A DNA stretch of 6,108 nucleotides from Gammaproteobacteria bacterium (GCA_028821035.1 JAPPHP010000095.1:1-6108); one strand, 5' to 3'; counted from the stretch's first letter, positions 1 through 6,108 are shown. Notes: generated from the sequence alone by a model not told the origin. Numbers and translations are program-made.

Positions 1-344
1 CCGCCGGCGAACTGTTGCTGGCGGCCGGCGAACCCGTCGACCTCCTGCAGCTCGTGACCGGCGGCTCGGCTGCGGTGCGTGACGAAGCCGGCGCCCGGGT
101 GCGCATGGTCGGGCCCGGTGAGCCCGTCGCGGGGCAGCTGCCCTCCAGCGCCGTGGCCTCGGCCTCGGTCGTCGCCGAAACGGCCTGCACCACCGCGGCG
201 CTGTCGGCGTCGGCGCTGGGCCTGCTCGAAGAGAGCGACCGGGACCTCGCCGTGCAGGTCTACCGGTACCTGCTCGACCCGGCGTCCAAGCGCTCCGGCA
301 GGGGGGCTGCCGGTGGCGGTGGCGCCGGACGTGAGCGCGAATAG
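1..344 (+). CDS. C-terminal fragment of a cyclic-nucleotide-binding (CAP_ED-like) domain protein, 5' end outside window
   Basis: The frame is open from base 3 and ends at TAG 342-344, giving 113 visible residues; the true start lies upstream. Residues 1-97 read like the second half of a cNMP-binding beta-barrel. They run from AGELLLAAGEPVDLLQLVTG (entry strand and turn) through VRMVGPGEPV and SASVVAETACTTAALSASAL to a final helix LAVQVYRYLLDPASKR. Such domains occur as regulators and as C-terminal modules, for example on SulP-type anion transporters, whose end this resembles; the missing N-terminus prevents a choice. The phosphate-binding cassette looks degenerate: the usual Gly-Glu is G44-Q45 and the usual Arg before Ser/Ala-x-Val is A52. 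The last 16 residues (SGRGAAGGGGAGRERE) are low-complexity and follow a run of six G at 301-306, where a frameshift is possible. Domain call fairly sure; whole-protein identity unknown. Confidence 0.6.
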   Translation, partial: AGELLLAAGEPVDLLQLVTGGSAAVRDEAGARVRMVGPGEPVAGQLPSSAVASASVVAETACTTAALSASALGLLEESDRDLAVQVYRYLLDPASKRSGRGAAGGGGAGRERE

Positions 345-350
345 CGCTAT
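341..350. repeat. Perfect 10-bp palindrome ATAGCGCTAT over the stop codon of the upstream gene
   Basis: ATAGCGCTAT is its own reverse complement and contains the TAG stop (342-344) of the upstream gene. It lies 25 bp upstream of the proposed -35 element of the efflux operon, so it could be a half-operator or simply chance. No T run follows it, so it is not a convincing terminator. Confidence 0.35.
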
Positions 351-375
351 CGGACTGCCAGCCGCGCTTCAACCG

Positions 376-403
376 GTGACATGGCGACCGCGTTGACTAT
401 ACT
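376..403 (+). promoter_or_regulatory. Predicted sigma70-type promoter of the RND efflux operon
   Basis: GTGACA at 376-381 matches the -35 consensus TTGACA at 5 of 6 positions. TATACT at 398-403 matches the -10 consensus TATAAT at 5 of 6. The spacer is 16 bp. Transcription would start near 410 and leave a leader of about 70 nt before the adaptor ATG at 481. This stretch is also the least GC-rich spot between the two genes. A nearby TTGACT (393-398) has no suitable -10 downstream. Identified by eye. Confidence 0.55.
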
Positions 404-462
404 TGCTCGCGGATCGCCAGCCGTCGGTCGCGGGGGTCCTCCGAAATCGAGTGCGTCCAATT

Positions 463-475
463 GGAGAGGGGGAAG
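463..475 (+). promoter_or_regulatory. Ribosome binding site of the RND adaptor gene
   Basis: A purine-rich run (GGAGAGGGGGAAG) ends five bases before ATG 481. It is why the start is placed at 481 and not at the in-frame TTG at 403, which overlaps the -10 element and would add 26 residues unlike an adaptor N-terminus. The 5' end of the run lies in a small palindrome, TCCAATTGGA (456-465), and a TCCTCC at 437-442 could partly pair with GGAG, so some masking of the site in the leader is possible but weak. Confidence 0.7.
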
Positions 476-480
476 CACGG

Positions 481-1662
481 ATGTCAGAATCTGAGGCGCA
501 GGGCCGCGAGTCCGGACAGCAGTCCCGCTGGCGGGGCCTTCTGCAACTGGCCATCATCGTCGCGGTGATCCTGGCGGCGATCTTCTTCGCCCGCGCACCC
601 AGCCGCGAATTCCTCGAGATCGACCCCAGTCTCGCCGAGGCCCGCGTGGAGGTCACCGCCGCGGTGATCGAGCCGGTCGCGACCCGGGCATCCCACAAGG
701 TCGTGCTGACGGGCACGGTCACCACGCTCGGCAACGTGGCCTTGATCCCGGAAGTTTCCGGCGAAGTGGTCTGGGTCTCGGAGAACTTCCGCAGTGGGAC
801 CGAGTTCAAGGCAGACGAGACGCTCGCAAGAGTCGATCCGCGCGAATTCGAGCTGAACCTGGAGAAGGCGAAGCTCGGGCTGGTGGCCGCCCAGCAGAGC
901 CTCCGGCAGAGACAGGACGAGATGGCCCGGATGGCCGATTTGCGGGGACGGTATCCGGCACAGCCCGGGCAGCCCTTCTTCGGCACGGAGGGATTCCTGG
1001 GCACGGAGGGAACGATCGAGAAGGCGGAAGCGTTGGTGGAGGTCGCCCGCAAGGACATCGCGCTGGCCGAGATCGCGCTGGACGAGACGCGGCTGCGGAT
1101 GCCATTCGACGGCTATGTGCGGTCCACGGGACTGTGGCCAGGGCAGGTGGTGGAGCGGGTGGTCACGAATGTCGGCCAGGTCTACGCGAAGCACCTGCTG
1201 CGGGTGCGTGCGCGGATCTCCGCCTTCGACCTGAACTCGCTGCAACCGGTCATCGGCCGCCGGGCCGTCGCGGTCGCGGACGGCCGCTCCTACGAAACGG
1301 TGGTCGAACGGGTGTCCAAGGAGGTCGATATCGAGACACGTCTCGCGAGCCTGTACCTCGAGGTGCTCGACCAGGAGAACGCGGACATGCTGCCGCCGCC
1401 CGGCACCTTCGCGGACGTGACGGTGGAAGGGCCGATGCAGGACGATGTCTACGTCCTGCCGGAGTCGGCGTTGCAGATCAACGGCAGCGTCTGGCTGGTG
1501 GACGACGGCCGGCTCACCGGCTACACGCCGTCGTCATTGGGCTACAGCGACGGAGGCTGGCTGGTCCGGGCCTTCGATACCCGTGGCGGCATCGTGGTGG
1601 GCCGCGTTCCGGGAGCCCGCGAGGGGCTGAACGTGAACGCGGTGGCCGCCGAAGCGCAGTAG
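481..1662 (+). CDS. RND efflux periplasmic adaptor subunit (membrane fusion protein, HlyD/AcrA type)
   Basis: A 393-residue protein, normal length for the family, that would bridge the inner-membrane RND pump and an outer-membrane channel. A short cytoplasmic tail is followed by one hydrophobic helix (about residues 19-37). There is no cysteine, so it is helix-anchored and not a lipoprotein. Residues about 87-120 (IPEVSGEVVWV...GTEF...ETLARVDP) are the first lipoyl half. Residues 121-205 form the alpha-helical hairpin. RMPFDGYV (206-213) opens the second lipoyl half with the family's hallmark P-F-D-G. The beta-barrel (about 230-310) and membrane-proximal domain (about 320-393, with VYVLPESALQ) follow. 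The hairpin tip carries a Pro/Gly-rich insert (about 158-178) with a six-residue tandem repeat. It is the first gene of the operon, 38 nt before the permease. Substrate cannot be deduced. Confidence 0.9.
   Translation: MSESEAQGRESGQQSRWRGLLQLAIIVAVILAAIFFARAPSREFLEIDPSLAEARVEVTAAVIEPVATRASHKVVLTGTVTTLGNVALIPEVSGEVVWVSENFRSGTEFKADETLARVDPREFELNLEKAKLGLVAAQQSLRQRQDEMARMADLRGRYPAQPGQPFFGTEGFLGTEGTIEKAEALVEVARKDIALAEIALDETRLRMPFDGYVRSTGLWPGQVVERVVTNVGQVYAKHLLRVRARISAFDLNSLQPVIGRRAVAVADGRSYETVVERVSKEVDIETRLASLYLEVLDQENADMLPPPGTFADVTVEGPMQDDVYVLPESALQINGSVWLVDDGRLTGYTPSSLGYSDGGWLVRAFDTRGGIVVGRVPGAREGLNVNAVAAEAQ
976..1011 (+). repeat. 18-bp imperfect tandem duplication inside the adaptor gene
   Basis: Bases 976-993 and 994-1011 are adjacent 18-bp copies that differ only in the second codon (TTC versus CTG). 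The last 12 bases, GGCACGGAGGGA, are identical. The repeat is in frame and encodes FFGTEG-FLGTEG (residues 166-177), in the loop between the two helices of the adaptor hairpin. Confidence 0.8.
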
Positions 1663-1688
1663 CGGGCGGTTGGTCGTAGCGCGCAGGC

Positions 1689-1694
1689 AGGGAG
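1689..1694 (+). promoter_or_regulatory. Ribosome binding site of the first RND permease
   Basis: AGGGAG lies six bases before ATG 1701, near-ideal spacing, and fixes the start of the permease. It sits in the 38-nt gap after the adaptor stop at 1662. No terminator or promoter is visible there, so the genes are probably cotranscribed. Confidence 0.75.
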
Positions 1695-1700
1695 TCCAGC

Positions 1701-4700
1701 ATGGCTGAGTCCGCAACCGTCGGTGTTCCGGATGGGGACCGCCGCCAGGGCGTCCTCGCTTACTTCGCCCGAAATCCCGTCGCCGCCAACGTACTCCTGT
1801 TCCTGCTCTTCGTCGGCGGGCTGATCGCCACCGACCTGATCACCCTCGAGACGTTCCCGGCATACGACCCGCGCATCATCCGCGTCGAAGTTCCCTATCC
1901 GGCCGCGACCCCCTCGGAGGTCGAGGAAGACATCGTCAAGCGGATCGAGGAGAGCCTGGTGGGCACCATAGGCGTGGCCCGCACCATATCCAGCTCCCGG
2001 GAGGAACTGGCCGTCGTCGACGTGGAGATGGAACCTTTCGCCGACGACATCGACACCCTGAATTTCGTGCGCACGGCCATCGAGCGGATCGAGGACTTCC
2101 CGCCGCTCAACTCCGATGAACCCGAGGTCACCAAGCTCGAGGTCAGCCGCAACGTGCTGACCGTCGCCGTGAGTTCCGGCGCGCTCGACCCGTACCGCCT
2201 GCGCGGCGCCGCGGAAGGCCTGCGCGACCGGCTCCTGCTGCTGCCGAGCGTTTCGATCATCGATCTGTTCGGAACGCGGGACCAGGAAATCCAGGTGGAA
2301 CTCAGCGAGGAGACGCTGCGCCAGTACGGCATCACCCTGGACCACGTGGTCACCGCGATCCGGGGCACGTCGGTGAACGTCACCGGCGGCGAGCTGCGTA
2401 CGGGGTCGGGGGACATCATCATGAGCACCCTGGCCAAGCGCGACTACGCCGAGGAGTTCGCGGACGTGGTGGTCCTGGCGCGGGCGGACGGTTCCCTGGT
2501 CCGGCTCGGCGATATCGCCCGACTGCGCGACAGCCTGCTGGAGCACGACGCCGTCACCACCGTCAACGGCGTCCCGACCATCTTCCTCCAGGTCAAGGTC
2601 TCCTCCGACACCTCCCCGCAGGAAGCGAGCGCCCAGGTGCGCGAGTACCTGGCGGGGTTCGAGGCCCCCGAAACCGTCGGGGTAGCCGTCTGGGAAGACG
2701 AGACGTGGGCGGTCGAGGACCGCATGTACCTGATCATCAAGAACGGGGTGTTCGGTCTGATCCTGGTGTTTGCCGCCCTCCTGCTTCTCTTCGACCTGCG
2801 CATCGCAACGTGGGTGGCGCTCGGGGTCCCGGTGGTGTTTGTGGCCTCGCTGATCGTCTTTCCCTTCCTTGGCCTCACCCTCAACGTCATCACGCTGTTC
2901 GCCTTCTTCATATTGATCGGCCTCGTCGTGGACGACGCGATCGTGGTGGGCGAGAACATCGCCACGCACAGGTCCCGCGGCGAAACCGGCGCCGAGGCGG
3001 CCATCGCCGGCACCCGAGAGGTCATCGCCCCCATCACGGTCGGCGCCTTGACGACCATGGCGGCGTTCGCCGCCCTGCTGCCGCTCGACGGGTTGATCGG
3101 CCAGATGTTTGCCGTGATCCCGATCGTGGTCGTCGTCGTACTGCTGTTGTCGCTGTTCGAAGCGGCGATCGTGCTGCCCGGCCATCTCGCGGGGGCGAGG
3201 CGCTGGAGCGTCTGGCCCCTCGCGGCGCTACAGGAGCGGTGCCACGCCGCCATACAGGCGACCATCGAAGCCCGCGTCGTTCCGCTCATCTCCTGGTCGG
3301 TAAGGCGCCAGCCATGGCCGCCGGTGATCGTCGCGGGCAGCGTGCTGGTTGCCGCCGGCCTGCTCGTGTTCGGCGTCGTCCGTTTCGACCCGGGCCTCCG
3401 GGTGGTGGACGAGAAGAACGTCCAGGTCGACCTGGTGCTCTCGCAGGACGCACGGCCCGAAGACCTGCAGGCCGCCACGGACCATGCCGTGGCGGCGGCG
3501 GACCGCGTGAACGCCGAACTGGGCGGCCGGGTGATCGATGCCACGGCCACGGCCATCGGCCATCACTTCGCACTCGAGTCCTATCGCGGGGCGGATGCGG
3601 AGCCCTACCGGGGCCATCTCGCCTCGGTACAGCTGCGGCTCAATCCTCCCGACGTGCGCGGGGTGACCATCGAAGAGCTGAAGCACCGGTGGCGCCTGCA
3701 TCTGGCGGACATCCCCGGCGTGGAGTCGCTGAGCTTCCCCACCCGGCAGGCGCAGACCACGAATACGCTGTCGTACGCGCTGATGCATCCGGACCCCGAC
3801 GTGCTCGCCGAGGCCGCCGGGGAACTGCGCGAGGCACTCACCCGGCTGGACGGCGTCGGGCGGGTCAGCGACACGATCGAGCGGGGCAAGCGCCGCTTCG
3901 ATGTGCGCCTGAACGCCGCGGGTCACGCGGTCGGCCTGACCGCGGCGTCGGTCGCCACCCAGCTGCGCAACGGCTTCTACGGGGCCGAGGCGCAACGCAT
4001 CCAGCGGGGCCGGGAAGAGGTGCTGGTCATGGTGCGGTACCCGCAGGACCGGCGCACCAGCTACGCCGAGCTGCTGAACGAGCGCATCAACCTGCCGGCC
4101 AGCCGGGAGCAGGTTCCGTTGTACACGGTGGCCGAGATCACGGAGACGCGCAGCGTCGCGAACCGGCTGCGCATAGACGGCCGGAGCGCCGCGGTGGTGA
4201 CCGCGGACTACGACGCGACGCGGTTTCTTACGGCGGACCTTGCCGACGCGGTCGAGGAGCGGGTCCTTCCCGGCCTCGAGAGTCGCTATCCGGATATCCG
4301 GATTCGCACGCACGGGGTGAACCGGGAAATCGACCGCCTCATAGACATCCTGGCGCTTTCGGTACCCATCGCGCTGCTCGTCATGTACTGCCTGATCGCC
4401 TCCTTCCTGCGCTGTTTCGTGCAGCCGCTGCTGGCCCTGGCCGGCATTCCCATGGCGTTCGTGGGCGCGGTCGTCGGACACCTGGTGCTCGGCTACGAGT
4501 TCAGCAGCACCTCGGTGTTCGGCCTGCTCGCCGTCTCGGGGGTCGTCGTCAACGACACGATTCTCCTGATGTACCGGTACAACCAGATGGTTCGGGAGTC
4601 GGGCATCCCCGAGATCGCGGCCGTTTCCGCAGCCACCCGGCAGCGCGCCCGGGCGATCCTGCTCACGAGCGTGACCACCCTCGTCGGCCTGCTGCCCATC

Positions 4701-4865
4701 CTGTTCAGCGGCGACGAGACCATTCAGTTCCTGATTCCGCTGGTGGTGAGCGTCGCCTTCGGCCTGGTGTTCGCCGGCATCGGCCTCCTCTTCTTCCTGC
4801 CGTCGGTCATCATGCTGGTGGAGCTGGCGAAGGGGCGGCTCATCCGCCGACGGTTCGCCGGCTGA
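1701..4865 (+). CDS. RND efflux transporter permease subunit (AcrB/AcrD/AcrF superfamily), full length
   Basis: A 1054-residue inner-membrane pump, typical RND length, that would export substrate by proton antiport as a trimer. Twelve helices fit the usual plan: TM1 about 27-47, a periplasmic domain, TM2-TM6 about 345-495, TM7 about 542-560, a second periplasmic domain, TM8-TM12 about 884-1045. TM4 contains GLVVDDAIVVGEN with D411 and D412, matching AcrB D407/D408. TM11 contains RARAILLTS with R982 and T989, matching AcrB R971/T978. TM10 reads GVVVNDTILL, so the AcrB K940 position is N951, followed by D952. This replaces a residue essential in AcrB and suggests a rewired proton path or a clade variant. 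EVPYPAATPSEVEEDIVKRIEESL (about 62-87) is typical of the first porter subdomain. It is second in the operon, and a paralogue follows after 36 nt. I cannot name an orthologue or substrate. Confidence 0.95.
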   Translation: MAESATVGVPDGDRRQGVLAYFARNPVAANVLLFLLFVGGLIATDLITLETFPAYDPRIIRVEVPYPAATPSEVEEDIVKRIEESLVGTIGVARTISSSREELAVVDVEMEPFADDIDTLNFVRTAIERIEDFPPLNSDEPEVTKLEVSRNVLTVAVSSGALDPYRLRGAAEGLRDRLLLLPSVSIIDLFGTRDQEIQVELSEETLRQYGITLDHVVTAIRGTSVNVTGGELRTGSGDIIMSTLAKRDYAEEFADVVVLARADGSLVRLGDIARLRDSLLEHDAVTTVNGVPTIFLQVKVSSDTSPQEASAQVREYLAGFEAPETVGVAVWEDETWAVEDRMYLIIKNGVFGLILVFAALLLLFDLRIATWVALGVPVVFVASLIVFPFLGLTLNVITLFAFFILIGLVVDDAIVVGENIATHRSRGETGAEAAIAGTREVIAPITVGALTTMAAFAALLPLDGLIGQMFAVIPIVVVVVLLLSLFEAAIVLPGHLAGARRWSVWPLAALQERCHAAIQATIEARVVPLISWSVRRQPWPPVIVAGSVLVAAGLLVFGVVRFDPGLRVVDEKNVQVDLVLSQDARPEDLQAATDHAVAAADRVNAELGGRVIDATATAIGHHFALESYRGADAEPYRGHLASVQLRLNPPDVRGVTIEELKHRWRLHLADIPGVESLSFPTRQAQTTNTLSYALMHPDPDVLAEAAGELREALTRLDGVGRVSDTIERGKRRFDVRLNAAGHAVGLTAASVATQLRNGFYGAEAQRIQRGREEVLVMVRYPQDRRTSYAELLNERINLPASREQVPLYTVAEITETRSVANRLRIDGRSAAVVTADYDATRFLTADLADAVEERVLPGLESRYPDIRIRTHGVNREIDRLIDILALSVPIALLVMYCLIASFLRCFVQPLLALAGIPMAFVGAVVGHLVLGYEFSSTSVFGLLAVSGVVVNDTILLMYRYNQMVRESGIPEIAAVSAATRQRARAILLTSVTTLVGLLPILFSGDETIQFLIPLVVSVAFGLVFAGIGLLFFLPSVIMLVELAKGRLIRRRFAG
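4288..4303. repeat. Perfect 16-bp palindrome (two tandem ATCCGGAT units) within the permease gene
   Basis: ATCCGGATATCCGGAT is a perfect palindrome and also two adjacent copies of the palindromic octamer ATCCGGAT. It encodes part of YPDIRIR in the second periplasmic domain, shortly before TM8. No function is evident and it may be a by-product of codon choice. Confidence 0.6.
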
Positions 4866-4888
4866 CGTTGCGGCGGTCCGGCGAACTC

Positions 4889-4910
4889 CGATGAGCGACC
4901 GATGAGCGAC
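4889..4910 (+). repeat. 11-bp perfect tandem duplication carrying the start codon of the second permease
   Basis: CGATGAGCGAC occurs at 4889-4899 and again at 4900-4910. The duplication leaves two ATG codons 11 bases apart and therefore in different frames. The first (4891) opens a four-codon minicistron, MSDR, whose TGA (4903-4905) overlaps the real ATG (4902-4904) as ATGA. No clear Shine-Dalgarno precedes either ATG, so initiation at 4902 may depend on coupling to upstream translation. Confidence 0.8.
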
Positions 4911-6050
4911 ACCGACAATCCGACCGCCCCCGCGAAGGGATCGGCATCGCTGATCGAGTACTTCGCGCGCAATCACATCGCGGTGTACCTGATCACCTTC
5001 CTGCTGCTGGTGCTCGGAGGCTTCGCGATCTTCAACAGCACCATCGAGCGCTATCCCGAACTGGACCTGCGGACGATTGCCGTGAACGTGCCCTACGACG
5101 GCGCGACGCCGCGGGAAGTCGAAGAGGACATCATCCGCCGCGTCGAGGAGAGCATCGTCGGGCTCGACGGGGTGGACAGGATCACCTCGAATGCCTGGGA
5201 GGATCGGGCCGAGATCCTCATCGAGCTCCGGCAGTGGGTCGACTCCGTCTCCAGGCTCGAGATCGTGCGCACGGCCGTGGACCGCATCGAGGACTTTCCT
5301 CCCCCGAACGCCGATCCTCCGGAAGTGGTCCGCAAGGAGATCGTGAGGGAAGTCGTGTTCCTGGCGGTCACGTCGGAGACGGCCGGCGAGGATGAACTTC
5401 GACGCACGGCGGAGGACCTGCGCGAACAGCTCCTGCTGTTGCCCCATGTCGGCCTCGTCGAACTGATCGGCGCCCGGGACCGGGAAATCCAGTTCGACGT
5501 CGACGAATCGCAACTGCGCCGCCATCACCTGACCATCGACCAAGTCAGGGCCCTGGTTCGACTGGCGACGGTGAACCTGACCGGAGGCAGCATCCGCACC
5601 GAGTCCGGGACCATCGTCATGAGCATGATGGACAAACGGCTCCGGGGAGAGGAGTTCCGGGACATCGTCATACTCAGCCGACCGGATGGCGCCATCGTCC
5701 GGCTCGGCGACATCGCGACGGTCCGCGACGGATTCGTCGACGATCCCCTGATCAACACCGTGAACGGCGTGCCGGCGGTCTTCGTGCACGTCCAGGCGCC
5801 CCCGCGCGCGAACCCGGACGACGTCATGGCGGAAGTGGAGCGCTTCCTGCCCGGCTTCGAGGCGCCCCCCGGGACGTCGGTCGAGTTGTGGCTCGACGAA
5901 ACCTACAAGATCAAGAAGCCGGTGCAGTCCGTCGCCAACAACAGCGTGATCAGCGCGGTGCTGGTGTTCGTGGTGCTGGTACTCCTTTTCGATCTGCGCG
6001 TCGGGGTTTGGATCGCAAACGCCTACCCGCCCCCGAAAAGCGGTGCCTAA
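4902..6050 (+). CDS. Second RND efflux permease, truncated by a foreign junction after TM2 (probable pseudogene)
   Basis: The frame encodes 382 residues. Residues 17-372 are collinear with the first permease of the operon: EYFARN, TM1 (about 27-44), VPYDGATPREVEEDIIRRVEES, RIEDFPP, LREQLLLLP, VNLTGG, RLGDIATVRD, NTVNGVPAVF, then TM2 (about 347-363) and LLFDLRVGVWIA. In the intact neighbour the same motif ends at residue 373 and continues LGVPVV into TM3. Here it changes to NAYPPPKSGA and stops at TAA 6048-6050. About 670 residues are missing, including the TM4 proton-relay aspartates, the second periplasmic domain and TM7-TM12, so the product cannot pump. The true RND coding part ends near 6017. 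Start at 4902 is chosen because homology begins soon after it; the gap from the previous gene is 36 nt and in the same frame. An intact copy may have formed mixed trimers with the first permease, as MdtB and MdtC do. Insertion is the likely cause; misassembly is the alternative. Confidence 0.85.
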   Translation: MSDTDNPTAPAKGSASLIEYFARNHIAVYLITFLLLVLGGFAIFNSTIERYPELDLRTIAVNVPYDGATPREVEEDIIRRVEESIVGLDGVDRITSNAWEDRAEILIELRQWVDSVSRLEIVRTAVDRIEDFPPPNADPPEVVRKEIVREVVFLAVTSETAGEDELRRTAEDLREQLLLLPHVGLVELIGARDREIQFDVDESQLRRHHLTIDQVRALVRLATVNLTGGSIRTESGTIVMSMMDKRLRGEEFRDIVILSRPDGAIVRLGDIATVRDGFVDDPLINTVNGVPAVFVHVQAPPRANPDDVMAEVERFLPGFEAPPGTSVELWLDETYKIKKPVQSVANNSVISAVLVFVVLVLLFDLRVGVWIANAYPPPKSGA

Positions 6051-6108
6051 AAAAACATAAACTTCATGGTTGTATCCATAAGATGGTAATTCTAATGGGG
6101 CAAGCCGT
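6022..6108. mobile_element. Putative left end of an insertion sequence interrupting the second permease (incomplete)
   Basis: RND homology stops near 6017, and from 6022 the sequence begins CCTACCCGCCCCCGAAAAGC and then becomes AT-rich: only 21 of the last 61 bases are G or C, against GC-rich coding DNA elsewhere. A seven-A run lies at 6049-6055. A start beginning CCTA is compatible with the terminal repeats of IS1380-type elements (recalled from the ISEcp1 end), but that is only four bases. An ATG at 6095 opens MGQA before the window ends and could be a transposase start about 70 bp inside the element. No transposase is visible, the other end and any target duplication are outside, and the exact boundary (6018-6022) is uncertain. 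A group II intron, another element type or a chimeric contig end would look similar. Confidence 0.4.

Noticed and set aside
79..396. Alternative plus-strand frame after the G run at 301-306, possibly the true C-terminus of the first gene
   Set aside because: The alternative tail (GGLPVAVAPDVSANSA...) has no recognisable similarity to a cNMP-domain C-terminus, so a frameshift is possible but unsupported.
403..480. Upstream TTG start that would lengthen the adaptor by 26 residues
   Set aside because: It overlaps the predicted -10 element, has no Shine-Dalgarno, and the extra residues are not like an adaptor N-terminus; ATG 481 has a strong ribosome binding site.
1542..3185. Minus-strand open frame of 547 codons across the adaptor and permease
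   Set aside because: Same shadow effect; the product is a low-complexity charged sequence without recognisable domains or a good ribosome binding site.
2705..4894. Plus-strand open frame of 729 codons overlapping the first permease in another frame
   Set aside because: The Arg/Gly/Pro-rich translation is typical of a frame-shifted GC-rich gene; the permease frame has full-length family similarity.
3228..5789. Very long minus-strand open frame (853 codons) opposite both permeases
   Set aside because: It lies fully opposite clearly homologous RND genes. Its translation is rich in Arg, Asp, His and Gln with no membrane or domain pattern. Long antisense frames are expected in GC-rich genes with strong third-position bias.
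6028..6044. Possible hairpin CCGC...GCGG near the junction as a terminator
   Set aside because: The stem is only four base pairs with a nine-base loop, and it is followed by an A run and not a T run on the plus strand.

Overview
The window is GC-rich, densely coding DNA read entirely on the plus strand. The genes encode a three-part RND efflux system, which implies a Gram-negative (two-membrane) bacterium, probably a high-GC proteobacterium. No rRNA, tRNA or housekeeping marker is present, so nothing finer can be said about taxonomy.

Layout: (1) 1-344, the 3' end of a gene whose visible product is the C-terminal part of a cyclic-nucleotide-binding-type (CAP_ED) domain. (2) 345-480, an intergenic region with a good sigma70-type promoter (GTGACA, 16 bp, TATACT at 376-403), a short leader and a strong Shine-Dalgarno. 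(3) 481-1662, an RND periplasmic adaptor (membrane fusion protein, HlyD/AcrA type). (4) 1701-4865, a full-length RND inner-membrane permease of the AcrB superfamily. (5) From 4902, a second, paralogous RND permease that is homologous to the first only as far as about base 6017. (6) About 6018/6022-6108, sequence unrelated to RND genes that turns abruptly AT-rich and runs off the window.

Genes 3-5 form one operon with gaps of 38 and 36 nt. The adaptor should link one or both permeases to an outer-membrane channel that is not encoded here. An adaptor followed by two similar permeases recalls systems such as MdtABC, where two different permeases share one trimer. The second permease loses everything after its second transmembrane helix: the reading frame passes into about 10 unrelated codons and stops at 6050. 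The best explanation is insertion of a mobile element whose left end may begin at the CCTA at 6022. A contig misjoin cannot be excluded from one junction.

I see no wholly new system. The points most worth checking are the broken second permease and its junction, an 11-bp tandem duplication that copies that gene's start codon out of frame, the missing TM10 lysine in the intact permease, a repeat-bearing insert at the tip of the adaptor hairpin, and an apparently degenerate ligand-binding motif in the upstream cyclic-nucleotide domain.
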